From contig CAIRSA010000140.1 in NCBI GenBank assembly GCA_903881085.1, forward strand, positions 1-64,000: a stretch of 64,000 nt of DNA, read 5' to 3'. Made by a program: the position numbers and the translations under genes. The stretch comes from an uncultured Acidobacteriia bacterium. Its GTDB lineage: Bacteria; Acidobacteriota; Terriglobia; Bryobacterales; Bryobacteraceae. Shown here in pieces: positions 52,478 to 60,687 of this stretch. The notes under the pieces are model-generated. The model was given only the letters and a program-made list of their open reading frames with translations. It was not told the DNA's origin and made no database searches. Position 1 is the first letter of the stretch, and each line of letters opens with the position of its first letter.

Positions 52478-53602
52478 ATGCCTCGGTCCACTCTTGTCAT
52501 GTTTCCTGTAGGCTTTGTTGTTGCGGTTGGAGTAACAACGATTCTTCTTGCAAATCAGACTTCAGGCCAATTAGCGACAGGTCGCATAACGATCAATCCG
52601 CAGTTTGATTCCGCCGGAAATTTTAGCGAAGGTTTGGCGGCGGTTTTGATCGGAGATAAAAACGCCAATAAATGGGGTTTCATCGGCAAAAACGGTGAGT
52701 TTGTCATCAAGCCACAGTTTGATGATGCCGGACCATTTAATGACGGCTTGGCCGCAGTTCGTATAGGCGACATCAAAACCGGCAAGTGGGGGTTTATTAA
52801 CAAGCAAGGTAAGTTCGTAATCAATCCCCAGTTTGACGATGCCGAAGTTGAAAGGCCAGAGTTTAACGAAGGACTGGCGGCGATCCGCATTGGCAATGCC
52901 CTAACCGGTAAGTGGGGGTTTATCGACAAGCAAGGCAAGTTTGTAATCAATCCCCAATTCGAGAGCCATCCCTATTTTAGCGATGGCTTGGCTGACGTTC
53001 AATTCGGCGAAACCGGCAAGTGGGGGTTCATCGATAAGCAGGGTAGATTTGCGATTAAACCACAGTTTGACTCCACTGCCGCCTTCAGCGAAGGTTTAGC
53101 GGGGGTTCGGATTGGAGACAGGCTGACGGGCAAGTGGGGTATCGTCAACAAACAGGGGAAATACGTGGCAAATCCACAGTTTGATTGGGCACCTTGGTTT
53201 AGCGAAGGGTTGGCTGCTATTAAGACTGGCGACAAGGATTCAACCAAATGGGGTTTCATCGATAAGCAAGGCAAGTTCGCGATTAATCCGCAGTTTGACT
53301 TAGCAGCTGCGTTCAGTGAAGGCTTGGCGGCGGTTCGGGTTGGAGACGCGTTGACGGGAAAGTGGGGGTACGTCGACAAGCAAGGGAAGCTTGTGATCAA
53401 TCCGCAGTTCGGCTACGCAGGTATATTCCTGAATGGCTTGGCTGTGGCTCGAATTGGCAAGACTGACAAACTGGGCTACATCGATAAGCAGGGGAAGTTT
53501 GCAGTGGATCCCCAGTTTGACAACGCTTTTCTCTTTAGCGAAGGCTTGGCTGCCGTTAAGATAGGTGGCCAGGCTGGCAAGTGGGGTTACATCTCGCGTT
53601 AA
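52478..53602 (+). CDS. WG-repeat protein
   Basis: This 374-residue protein is built of nine WG (KWG) repeats of about 35 residues: each runs NPQFD, then F-S-E-GLAAV-R-I-G-D, then GKWGFIDKQGKFVI. A hydrophobic N-terminal segment (MFPVGFVVAVGVTTILLA) could be a signal peptide or anchor. I chose ATG 52478 for this reason, but starts at 52385-52412 are also open. WG repeats probably mediate binding, and their role is not settled. The gene is visibly richer in A and T than its neighbours and lies among toxin-antitoxin genes, which suggests acquisition. The DNA shows a matching ~105-bp periodicity. Confidence 0.85.
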   Translation: MPRSTLVMFPVGFVVAVGVTTILLANQTSGQLATGRITINPQFDSAGNFSEGLAAVLIGDKNANKWGFIGKNGEFVIKPQFDDAGPFNDGLAAVRIGDIKTGKWGFINKQGKFVINPQFDDAEVERPEFNEGLAAIRIGNALTGKWGFIDKQGKFVINPQFESHPYFSDGLADVQFGETGKWGFIDKQGRFAIKPQFDSTAAFSEGLAGVRIGDRLTGKWGIVNKQGKYVANPQFDWAPWFSEGLAAIKTGDKDSTKWGFIDKQGKFAINPQFDLAAAFSEGLAAVRVGDALTGKWGYVDKQGKLVINPQFGYAGIFLNGLAVARIGKTDKLGYIDKQGKFAVDPQFDNAFLFSEGLAAVKIGGQAGKWGYISR

Positions 53603-53802
53603 CACGACATGGCTCCGTCATTTCTTTGCGTCGCGTATCCTTCCACGGTCTAACTTTCGACTGTGTCTCTGGCGACGTGCTCGCTCCAAGTGGCTTTGGT
53701 CATGAACTAAGAGTTGGCACCAGTTTTCTCCATACAGGTTGGTAATCAGTTTCGGCATCCCGTCTCAAATCAGAGCCACTAGCGACTTTAGCTAATTACA
53801 TG

Positions 53803-53823
53803 TGTTAACCTAATACGTTAACA
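53803..53823. promoter_or_regulatory. Operator-like inverted repeat upstream of higBA
   Basis: TGTTAAC and GTTAACA form a perfect 7-base inverted repeat with a 7-base spacer containing TAATAC, 21 bases before the higB start. It fits a HigA binding site that covers a -10 box. Confidence 0.45.
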
Positions 53824-53844
53824 GAATCTGGTTTCAATCCAGCC

Positions 53845-54180
53845 GTGGACATTCAGTTCAAGACCGAAAAAATCGAGGCGGAGTATAACAGCTCGAAGCT
53901 GCTGCTCAAGAAGCATGGCGAGGCGCGGGCGAAGTTGATTCGCCGCAGGTTGGATGCATTGCGGGCGGCGGTGGTGTTGGAAGACATGCGGAATACTGCC
54001 GGACGGCTGCATGAATTGAAAGGTGATCGAAAGGGGCAGTTTTCGTTGGACCTGGATGGGCCATACCGCTTCTTGTTTCTTGCCGCGAATGAACCCGTAC
54101 CTTTACGCGAGGATGGCGGTATGGACTGGTCAAGAATCACGGCCGTTACGATCCTGGGAATTGAGGACACACATGATTAG
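53845..54180 (+). CDS. higB: HigB-like toxin (RelE superfamily)
   Basis: This 111-residue protein is of the HigB/RelE type, predicted to cut mRNA at the ribosome. It has AGRLHELKGDRKGQFSLDLD near 52-70, GPYRFLFLAANE near 72 and WSRITAVTILGIEDTH near the end, the arrangement of a RelE beta-sheet with a basic active-site face. The start is GTG. The toxin gene comes first, as in other higBA operons, and its last eight bases overlap the antitoxin gene. Confidence 0.85.
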   Translation: MDIQFKTEKIEAEYNSSKLLLKKHGEARAKLIRRRLDALRAAVVLEDMRNTAGRLHELKGDRKGQFSLDLDGPYRFLFLAANEPVPLREDGGMDWSRITAVTILGIEDTHD

Positions 54181-55267
54181 CTCGACACGAAACCAATACA
54201 ATCCTGATTTTGTTACTCCTCCCGGGGACTTCCTGCTTGAAAAGCTGGAAGAGCTTGGGATGTCGCAAACAGATTTGGCGGAGCGAATCGGCCGGACAAA
54301 GAAGACGGTCAACGAGATCATTAAGGGGAAGGCCCCGATCCTCTCGGAGACTGCGCTTCAATTAGAGCATGTGCTCGCGATTCCAGCCCGATTCTGGACC
54401 AACGCGGAAGGCCAATACCGGGAGTTCCTCGCCAGAGCAGAGGAGCGGGCCAAGTTGAACGCGCATTTGGAGTTGCTGGACAAAATTCCGATTAAGAAGA
54501 TGGTGAAGATGGGTTGGTTGCCGAAACGCGATGATTCCATCGCCAATCTGCAAGACGCGCTGAACTTCTTTGGCGTTGGTTCGCCAGAAGCATTGGAGCA
54601 GATAGGCAAAGCCAAGTGCCTCGCCTTCCGGCAATCGGCAGTGCATCGCGTGGACGAACACGCTCTGCTGGCGTGGATTCGAAAAGGCGAGCTTGAGGCA
54701 CAGCGGCAGCACTGCGCGCCGTACGATGAAAAGCAATTCCGGCAGGCCTTGCACGAGATTCGGTCGCTTACCAGGGAATCCGCTTCGGAATTCATTCCGG
54801 CGATGGTGCGAATATGCGCGGCCGCGGGTGTTGCGCTGGTGTTCGTTCCGGAGATTCCTGGTGTGCGCGCCTGGGGCGTAACGCATTGGGTGAGCCCGGA
54901 GAAAGCGGTCATCCAATTGAGCCTGCGTGGAAAGACCGATGACCATCTTTGGTTCACCTTCTTCCACGAAGCGGCGCACGTTCTGCTGCATCCGAAGCGG
55001 GACATCTTTGTGGAATTGGATGGTACTATTGACAGCCGGGAGGAGGAGGCAAATCGCTTCGCGTCCGATTTTCTCATTCCTGCGCCGGCTTGGCAGTTGG
55101 TTGCACGCACGCGTCCGCACAGTGCGGGGGAGATCAAATTGCTTGCAGACCGCATCGGAGTTGCAGCGGGCATCATTGTCGGGCGATTACAACGCGAGAA
55201 GCTACTGCCCTGGACTCATCTGAACGGCTTGAAACAGAAGCTGCAATTCGGCTTCGAATGCCAATAG
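54173..55267 (+). CDS. higA: HigA-type antitoxin with HTH and ImmA/IrrE-like metalloprotease domain
   Basis: This 364-residue protein is much longer than a minimal HigA of about 100 residues. Residues 15-75 are an XRE-type helix-turn-helix (LGMSQTDLAERIGRTKKTV). Residues 200-320 carry a zinc-peptidase-like ImmA/IrrE (M78-like) domain with HEAAH at 265-269 and a following acidic stretch (SREEEANRFASDFLIP). ATG 54173 lies inside the end of higB. A longer in-frame start at 54023 only shadows higB. The protease-like part could regulate stability of repressor or toxin, as in ImmA-type systems. This is inference. Confidence 0.87.
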   Translation: MISSTRNQYNPDFVTPPGDFLLEKLEELGMSQTDLAERIGRTKKTVNEIIKGKAPILSETALQLEHVLAIPARFWTNAEGQYREFLARAEERAKLNAHLELLDKIPIKKMVKMGWLPKRDDSIANLQDALNFFGVGSPEALEQIGKAKCLAFRQSAVHRVDEHALLAWIRKGELEAQRQHCAPYDEKQFRQALHEIRSLTRESASEFIPAMVRICAAAGVALVFVPEIPGVRAWGVTHWVSPEKAVIQLSLRGKTDDHLWFTFFHEAAHVLLHPKRDIFVELDGTIDSREEEANRFASDFLIPAPAWQLVARTRPHSAGEIKLLADRIGVAAGIIVGRLQREKLLPWTHLNGLKQKLQFGFECQ

Positions 55268-55288
55268 ATTTGTTGCCCGATATTCCGA

Positions 55289-57106
55289 CTACAACGAAAG
55301 TAAATAGGCTATGAGATCATCGATCTCATTCGGTTTCAAATGCGACGTCGCGCCGTGTTTGTCTCCTAGGTTTGAAGTCGTCACCACATCGCGCATCGTA
55401 GCGGCGGAGCCGTCGTGCAGATACGGGCCAGTGCGCCAAGTTTCGATGAGGGTGGGGGTGTCGAATTGGGCGGATTCATCGGTTTTGCCGCAGGTGCCTA
55501 CGTCGTAGCTTTTCAGGTCGGTGTAGAGGCCGGCGGGGTGGCAGCGGGCGCAGGCTACCTTTGTGTCGTTGAAGATGCGGCGGCCGCGCTGGGCGGCGGG
55601 GGAGAGTTTGCCGTCTACCAGGTGCGGGCTTGGCAGGGGTTTCAACGACTTCAGGAATACGTCGATGGCCGTGGCGTCGTCTTCAGGGCGCTGGGTGAAC
55701 AAGATATTGCGGATGCCGGCGCGGACGGCGATCTCGGCGGTTTCGCGGATGCCGTGCCACATGGCGGGCGGGGTGCGATGGGCGAGCAGCAGGCTTTTCG
55801 CATTTTTAGGGTTGCCGATGCCGTCGTTGAGCAGATCCCAGTTCAAGGCGTCCACGCGCGCGTCAGGCGAGTGGCAACTGTTGCAGCTGAGCCAGCCTTG
55901 AAATGAGATTGCTCCGTCGTTGAACAGGCGCTCTCCTTTGCGGATTTGGTCGGGCACTTGCTGCGGCGACAGGCGGGCGGCCATGGAGGCGACTGCGGAA
56001 CGGTCAATGGATTCCAGCGTGTCAGAGAAATAGCTGGCGACGTAGGTGTGGGCGGCGGTGGTGACGATGGCGCGCGGGCCGTTGCCTTGGAGCGGGATCC
56101 GGCGGCGGATTCCGGCTAGGAATGAGAGGTCTCCGGAGGGGTCGGAGTCGGGCAGTTTGGCCAGGAGGTCTGGGAAGTTGATGGCGCTGACTTCATGCGT
56201 GCCGGCTTGCGTGACCAGAAGCGTGGAGCCGTCGACGGACCACGCAACTCCCCACGGGTTGGCGGCTCCGCGATCCACTTCGTCGAGCAGCACGGTGGCC
56301 AGGCGCTGACTTTGCGCGACGTCAATCAGCGTGATGGCGTTGGTCTGGATCCAGCCGCGTTCAATCTGCGTGGATGGCAGGTAGTAGCGCGAGAGGCTGT
56401 GCGTGACCACGGCGTGGCGGCCGTCGGGGGAGATGCGCACGGCCCGCAGAGACGTGCTGCCATTGGGGAGCACGATGTGGGCGGAGGCGGTGAGAGATTG
56501 CGTGTCGACGATGGTGACTTCGGCGGCGATCGGGGGCTTATCGGCGCGGCCTGCGGGCAGGGCGTTGGCGACGATGAGGTGCTTGCCGTCTGGCGTGAGG
56601 GCGGCGTCAGCGGGCTCGCGCACCATCGGGATGCGGGTTGTTTGTTTGCGAGCGGCGAGGTCGATCACGGCCACTTCGTCGTTGAAGCGATTGACGACAT
56701 AGAGTGTTTTGCCGTCGGGGCTGAGGACGGGCGCGAGTGTGGTGTGGGCGGTGGGGATTGTTGCTACGGGGCGGCCTGAGGAGGCTTCGATGATGCGGAC
56801 TGTGCTTTTGGTGGACGGGATGGTTACGTAGAGTTGGTCTTCTTTGAGCGAGAGGGCTACGCCGGAGGCTGGCGCTGGTAGCGCGATGGTGCGTGAGATA
56901 CGTGACGATGCCGTATCGTATATCTGTAGTTGATTGGATGTGGCGCAGGCTATGTAGATTTGGGCGCCGTCTTTGGTTGCGGTGAGCGAGGTGGGGGAGC
57001 ACCATTGGGCGGCTTGCGCGGTGTGTGCCGCGGCTATGAAAAACAAGTTAGCTTTAGGGCAGGCGAATCGCCCGCCCCACCCTTTGGTGTGAAATGTTCG
57101 TTTCAT
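55289..57106 (-). CDS. Propeller-plus-diheme cytochrome c protein (MauG/YncE-like)
   Basis: This 605-residue exported protein starts with an N-terminal seven-blade-like YncE propeller (TIALPAPASGVALSLKEDQLY, SPDGKTLYVVNRFNDEVAVI, TPDGKHLIVANAL). A C-terminal diheme domain of the MauG/cytochrome-c-peroxidase type follows, with heme motifs CNSCH and CARCH. Start choice is open. ATG 57106 forms an ATGA overlap with the upstream gene but puts the hairpin repeat at 57057-57077 in frame. TTG 57046 would give a direct signal peptide (FFIAAAHTAQA). The protein may oxidise small substrates or pass electrons in the periplasm. Confidence 0.85.
   Translation of the reverse strand: MKRTFHTKGWGGRFACPKANLFFIAAAHTAQAAQWCSPTSLTATKDGAQIYIACATSNQLQIYDTASSRISRTIALPAPASGVALSLKEDQLYVTIPSTKSTVRIIEASSGRPVATIPTAHTTLAPVLSPDGKTLYVVNRFNDEVAVIDLAARKQTTRIPMVREPADAALTPDGKHLIVANALPAGRADKPPIAAEVTIVDTQSLTASAHIVLPNGSTSLRAVRISPDGRHAVVTHSLSRYYLPSTQIERGWIQTNAITLIDVAQSQRLATVLLDEVDRGAANPWGVAWSVDGSTLLVTQAGTHEVSAINFPDLLAKLPDSDPSGDLSFLAGIRRRIPLQGNGPRAIVTTAAHTYVASYFSDTLESIDRSAVASMAARLSPQQVPDQIRKGERLFNDGAISFQGWLSCNSCHSPDARVDALNWDLLNDGIGNPKNAKSLLLAHRTPPAMWHGIRETAEIAVRAGIRNILFTQRPEDDATAIDVFLKSLKPLPSPHLVDGKLSPAAQRGRRIFNDTKVACARCHPAGLYTDLKSYDVGTCGKTDESAQFDTPTLIETWRTGPYLHDGSAATMRDVVTTSNLGDKHGATSHLKPNEIDDLIAYLLSL
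57057..57077. repeat. GGGCAGGCGA hairpin repeat inside a reading frame
   Basis: GGGCAGGCGA and TCGCCCGCCC form a near-perfect palindrome. On the minus strand it is read in frame between the ATGA start of the diheme gene and its hydrophobic leader, encoding GGRFACP. Confidence 0.7.
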
Positions 57107-59541
57107 CGCGGTAGCGGTTGGTACCAGAGCGACTTCCAATACTTCTGTTCCACTGCGTAATAGTCTACTGCATCCTTTGGATCTTGATTGGTGGGCAGCA
57201 GGCCGAAGCGTTTCATCTCGCGGACCCAATCGGTGCGCGGAATGAAGCCGGGCATGTCGAAGCGCTTGAACTCGTCGAACTTGGTTTTGGTCTCTTCGAT
57301 GCCGGCGAGAATGGTGCGGTAGTCGGGGTCCGAGGTGTCCTTAAAGACTTCGGATTTGCAGATGCCGTAGCCGCCGGACGCAGGCGCTAGCGGGGCGAGC
57401 AGAAGGATCGACTTGCCGGGTCGCGTCAAGTTATAGAGCAGGTGGCGCGAGAAGTGGCGGCGCGGATCCTGCGATTTCAAACCCTCCCATGGCGGCAGTT
57501 TTTGATCGTCGGATGCCGAGAGCGGCAGCGGCATCGTGGCCGCGTGGCAACTATTGCAGCGGCGCTGGATTGTATCGGCCGCTTCCTTTACGGCGGGCCA
57601 CTTCATATCGCTGCGGTCCAGATTATTCTCCGTGTAAGAACCAATCATGCCGGAGCCAAGTGCGGCGTAAGTGCCGGGATAGGCCGCGCCGGTTTCGATC
57701 CACAGGCGGACCACTTTGCGCTCGGCGGCGGTGGTTTCCACGCCGTGATGCGCGGGCGTCAACTTGGCCATCAGCGGACTGGCCGAACTGCCCAACGTGC
57801 GCGGCGCGTAGTTGCTCTTGGGGCGGTTGCGGCCGTCGGCGACCTGGCCTTTCACGGTGAGCATGAAGTAGCTGTGCGAGAACTTCGGGCCGCGGTCGCC
57901 GGAAAGCACCACACCTGCGCTGCGCTTTTCGTAGCTGTGACACTTCACACAGTGACGGTCGAGAATGGGCTGGATGTCGCGCGGGAAATCGAAGACATCG
58001 GGCACATCGGAGATGGGTGCGATCTTGCTGGGCGGGCGGGTGACGGCCATCAGCGTGTCGCCGGTGTACTTGGGCGTTTGCACGCGGTCCTCGTGGCAGC
58101 CAACGCAACTGGTGGTTTCGCCGGGCTGGACGGTGAGGAAGCTTTGCATGCGCTTCACGGAGAGATCGTTTTCATCGAGCGCGACGAAGAAGAAGCTGCG
58201 CAGCGCGGGCAGTTCCATGTAGGCTGAGCCATCGGGTTCCACGGGCACGGTGCCGACCACACGTTCGAGCGTGAAGGTGCCGCCGAAGCTGATCGGCTCC
58301 ATCCCGCCGGTGAAGTGTACGGGCATGGGCAGCGATTCCAGCACCAGCAACTTTTTGATTTCGCCGCGTTTCACGCCTGCCATGTTGCGGCCGTGATAGA
58401 CGTCGGCCAGGATCAGCGCGCCGGTGTTCTGTGAGAGGTTGACGCGCGAAGGGATCATGTTTTCGCGCTGCCGTTTGATGAGCGGGCGCGGCTCGTGCAC
58501 CTCCAGCTTTTTGGCCAGCTCTTCGGGCGGCAGTTTGTAGATTGGTTGCACACCGCCTTGGCCGTTGACGATGACGATGGTGTTGCCCTGGGCGGCCATG
58601 AAGGCGGTTTCGGTGAAGGCCCAAGGGTCGCGGAAGTTGCGCGCGGTGGTGATGGTTTGGGCGAACGACTTGGCGTCAGGGCCGGCGCTGGGATCGACGA
58701 CGGCGATCATGCCGGCGTGTTCGCGGCCGCCGTGGCCGGGCGAGAAGATGGACACGACTTTGGGCGAGCCGGGGATGGGCTTGGCGTCGATCATCAGGAT
58801 GCCCGGCGCGAGGTTGCCGTAGTAGATCATTTGGCCAGTGCCATCGGGGTTGGCGGCCCACAGGTGGTGGTAATCGACCTGGCTGCGGTCGACGTATTCC
58901 CAGCGCGTGTAGAGCAGGCGGCCGTCGGGCATGGGCCAAGGCGTGTTGTCCTGTTCGTTATTGCTCGATAGGGGGCGGATGTCTTCGCCGTTGGCGTCGC
59001 AGCGGTAGAGGATGGCGACCTGCGTGAGCCAGCAGTTGACCCAGCGCTTGCAGCGGCTGGAGACGAAGACGATGCCGCCGTTGGCGATGTAGGTGGGCTC
59101 GATGTCGTCGTATTCGCCGCGCGTCAACTGGCGGAGGTTGGTGCCATCGATATTGATCTCGAAGAGGTGATAGTTTTCCGTGCCGCCCTTGCGGTAGCTG
59201 AACAGGATCTTGCCGCCGTCGTAGTGGACCTGCGGGTCGCGCACGCCGCCAGTGGGGTCGTCGAGCAGCGTGGTCTCCTTGCCGGTTTTGAGGTTAAGTC
59301 GGACCAGGCGGCCGCCTTCGCCGTAGGCTTTTCGATTGGCATCGGGGCCGTAGTAGCCGAAGTTGGCGTACCAGTGGCCATCGCCGCTGGGGCTGCCCGG
59401 GTAGCGCACGGCGAAGACGATTTCGTCGACGCCTTGCATGGGGCCGGCTAGGAAGTCGGCGAGTTTTGGAACTGGGGGTTTTTCGACTGCGGCGGTGAAG
59501 CCGAAGGGGGCGGCGAGAAGTAGTATGATGCCGAAACGCAT
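57103..59541 (-). CDS. Multiheme propeller protein with PSCyt1-like domain (HzsA-related)
   Basis: This 812-residue exported protein has a signal peptide (MRFGIILLLAAPFGFTAA). A TolB/HzsA-like propeller follows (DPQVHYDGGKILFSYRKGG, MPDGRLLYTRWEYVD, ILADVYHGRNMAGV). A cytochrome region then holds CVGCH, CVKCH within a planctomycete-cytochrome-like IQPILDRHCVKCH segment, and CNSCH. Three c-type hemes are therefore expected. Such proteins are often named HzsA-related, but this does not imply anammox: no HzsB/C is present. ATG 59541 has GAGGAGG six bases upstream. A start at 59634 is less likely. The 3' end overlaps the diheme gene as ATGA. Confidence 0.87.
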   Translation of the reverse strand: MRFGIILLLAAPFGFTAAVEKPPVPKLADFLAGPMQGVDEIVFAVRYPGSPSGDGHWYANFGYYGPDANRKAYGEGGRLVRLNLKTGKETTLLDDPTGGVRDPQVHYDGGKILFSYRKGGTENYHLFEINIDGTNLRQLTRGEYDDIEPTYIANGGIVFVSSRCKRWVNCWLTQVAILYRCDANGEDIRPLSSNNEQDNTPWPMPDGRLLYTRWEYVDRSQVDYHHLWAANPDGTGQMIYYGNLAPGILMIDAKPIPGSPKVVSIFSPGHGGREHAGMIAVVDPSAGPDAKSFAQTITTARNFRDPWAFTETAFMAAQGNTIVIVNGQGGVQPIYKLPPEELAKKLEVHEPRPLIKRQRENMIPSRVNLSQNTGALILADVYHGRNMAGVKRGEIKKLLVLESLPMPVHFTGGMEPISFGGTFTLERVVGTVPVEPDGSAYMELPALRSFFFVALDENDLSVKRMQSFLTVQPGETTSCVGCHEDRVQTPKYTGDTLMAVTRPPSKIAPISDVPDVFDFPRDIQPILDRHCVKCHSYEKRSAGVVLSGDRGPKFSHSYFMLTVKGQVADGRNRPKSNYAPRTLGSSASPLMAKLTPAHHGVETTAAERKVVRLWIETGAAYPGTYAALGSGMIGSYTENNLDRSDMKWPAVKEAADTIQRRCNSCHAATMPLPLSASDDQKLPPWEGLKSQDPRRHFSRHLLYNLTRPGKSILLLAPLAPASGGYGICKSEVFKDTSDPDYRTILAGIEETKTKFDEFKRFDMPGFIPRTDWVREMKRFGLLPTNQDPKDAVDYYAVEQKYWKSLWYQPLPR

Positions 59542-59679
59542 GGACGGCCTCCTCTGCAAAGGATAATCAGAGTTTATTCCCCTTTCTGGTGAATTGCAAT
59601 GGGCTGTTTGGGCGGGTGAGGAATGTTGGAACAATGGGTCAGGATGCGGTGTCTACTTTCGTGAGTGGAGGTAGCGGAC

Positions 59680-60435
59680 ATGTTTGAGCAATCGGTAGTT
59701 GAGACGCGCGGCACGTCGAAGCCGTGGACGCTTTTTGCCATGACCGGGCAGGTGGTTGCCGCGGCTTTGGCGATGACGATTCCTATGATTTATCCGGAAG
59801 TGTTGAATGTGCCGCGCAGGTTGGCGGCGATTGATTTCCGATTGCCGGAGCCACCGCCGGTCGTCGTGGAACAGCGGCCGTCTTCGGACAGTGTGCCGAG
59901 TTCCGGTGGCATGACGATGACGGCTCGGGCTAAGCGGGTGTTTCATGAGCCGGGGCGGATTCCGGTTGGGGTATCGACGATCATTGATCCGATCGGCGAT
60001 TTTGTGTCCATAGGTAGTAGCAACATGTCGGCCGATCGTTTACCGGGCATTCCTGGAGGGACCGGAACTTCGATCAGCGTTGGGCCGCCCGTGTCTGGGC
60101 CTCCTGCCGTGGCGACGCGAGTTGCAGAGCCAGTTGCGCCGCCGAAGCCGATCCGCGTGGGGATCGGAGTGATGGAAGCGAAGAAGATCAGTCAGATCAT
60201 ACCGGTCTATCCGCCGCTTGCAAAAGCGGCACGCATTCAAGGGCTGGTTCGATTGGAAGGCGTACTGGCAAAAGATGGGACGATTCAGAAGTTGCACGTG
60301 ATCAGCGGCCATCCGCTGCTGGTGCAGGCTGCGCTCGATGCGGTGAAGAAGTGGCGTTATTCGCCGACGTTGTTGAATGGCGAGCCGGTGGAGGTGATTG
60401 CGCCGATCGACGTGAATTTTATTCTGTCGAATTGA
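59680..60435 (+). CDS. TonB-family energy transducer
   Basis: This 251-residue protein has one N-terminal transmembrane helix (about 20-42, LFAMTGQVVAAALAMTIP). A proline-rich periplasmic linker follows (PEPPPVVVEQ and GPPVSGPPAV). The C-terminal TonB domain (YPPLAKAARIQGLVRLEGVL, then SGHPLLVQAALDAVKKWRYSP) is intact. It should energise outer-membrane receptors such as the large receptors in this window. No exbB/exbD are adjacent. GGAGG is seven bases before ATG 59680. Confidence 0.88.
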   Translation: MFEQSVVETRGTSKPWTLFAMTGQVVAAALAMTIPMIYPEVLNVPRRLAAIDFRLPEPPPVVVEQRPSSDSVPSSGGMTMTARAKRVFHEPGRIPVGVSTIIDPIGDFVSIGSSNMSADRLPGIPGGTGTSISVGPPVSGPPAVATRVAEPVAPPKPIRVGIGVMEAKKISQIIPVYPPLAKAARIQGLVRLEGVLAKDGTIQKLHVISGHPLLVQAALDAVKKWRYSPTLLNGEPVEVIAPIDVNFILSN

Positions 60436-60443
60436 GCGCGATA

Positions 60444-60686
60444 ATGGAACTGATGAGGAAAGTTGAATTCTTATCGAATGAGTTCGCCGAGGATTTTGCA
60501 GCAGCAGGTCTTGCCGCTCGCAGGAGGGCGTTGGCTTCGGGTCTTCCTCTCGTCTTTGTCGATGAACAAGGTCGTTATGTGCAGGAGATGCCCGACGGAC
60601 GGCTGTTTAAAATCCGTTTTGTGCCAGGCGCGCCGAGGGAATCTCACATCGTTATCGTTCGGGAGTTGACCTCGGCAGCGGCATAG
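60444..60686 (+). CDS. Putative antitoxin of the zeta-type pair
   Basis: This 80-residue protein of no recognised family has a basic N-terminal helical region and FVDEQGRYVQEMPDGRLFKI near 38-57, then a basic strand. The stop is one base before the zeta-toxin ATG, a layout typical of antitoxin-toxin operons. ATG 60444 or 60453 could be the start. Antitoxin is inferred from position only. Confidence 0.6.
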   Translation: MELMRKVEFLSNEFAEDFAAAGLAARRRALASGLPLVFVDEQGRYVQEMPDGRLFKIRFVPGAPRESHIVIVRELTSAAA

Positions 60687-60687
60687 C

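Noticed and set aside
52590-53580. Regular ~105-bp repeats that might be taken for a CRISPR array
   Set aside because: They are in-frame WG repeats of a coding sequence, with no spacer/repeat structure and no cas genes.
57103-59541. Hydrazine synthase (anammox) function for the HzsA-related protein
   Set aside because: Only a distant HzsA-like propeller and generic heme motifs are seen; no partner subunits or anammox genes are present.
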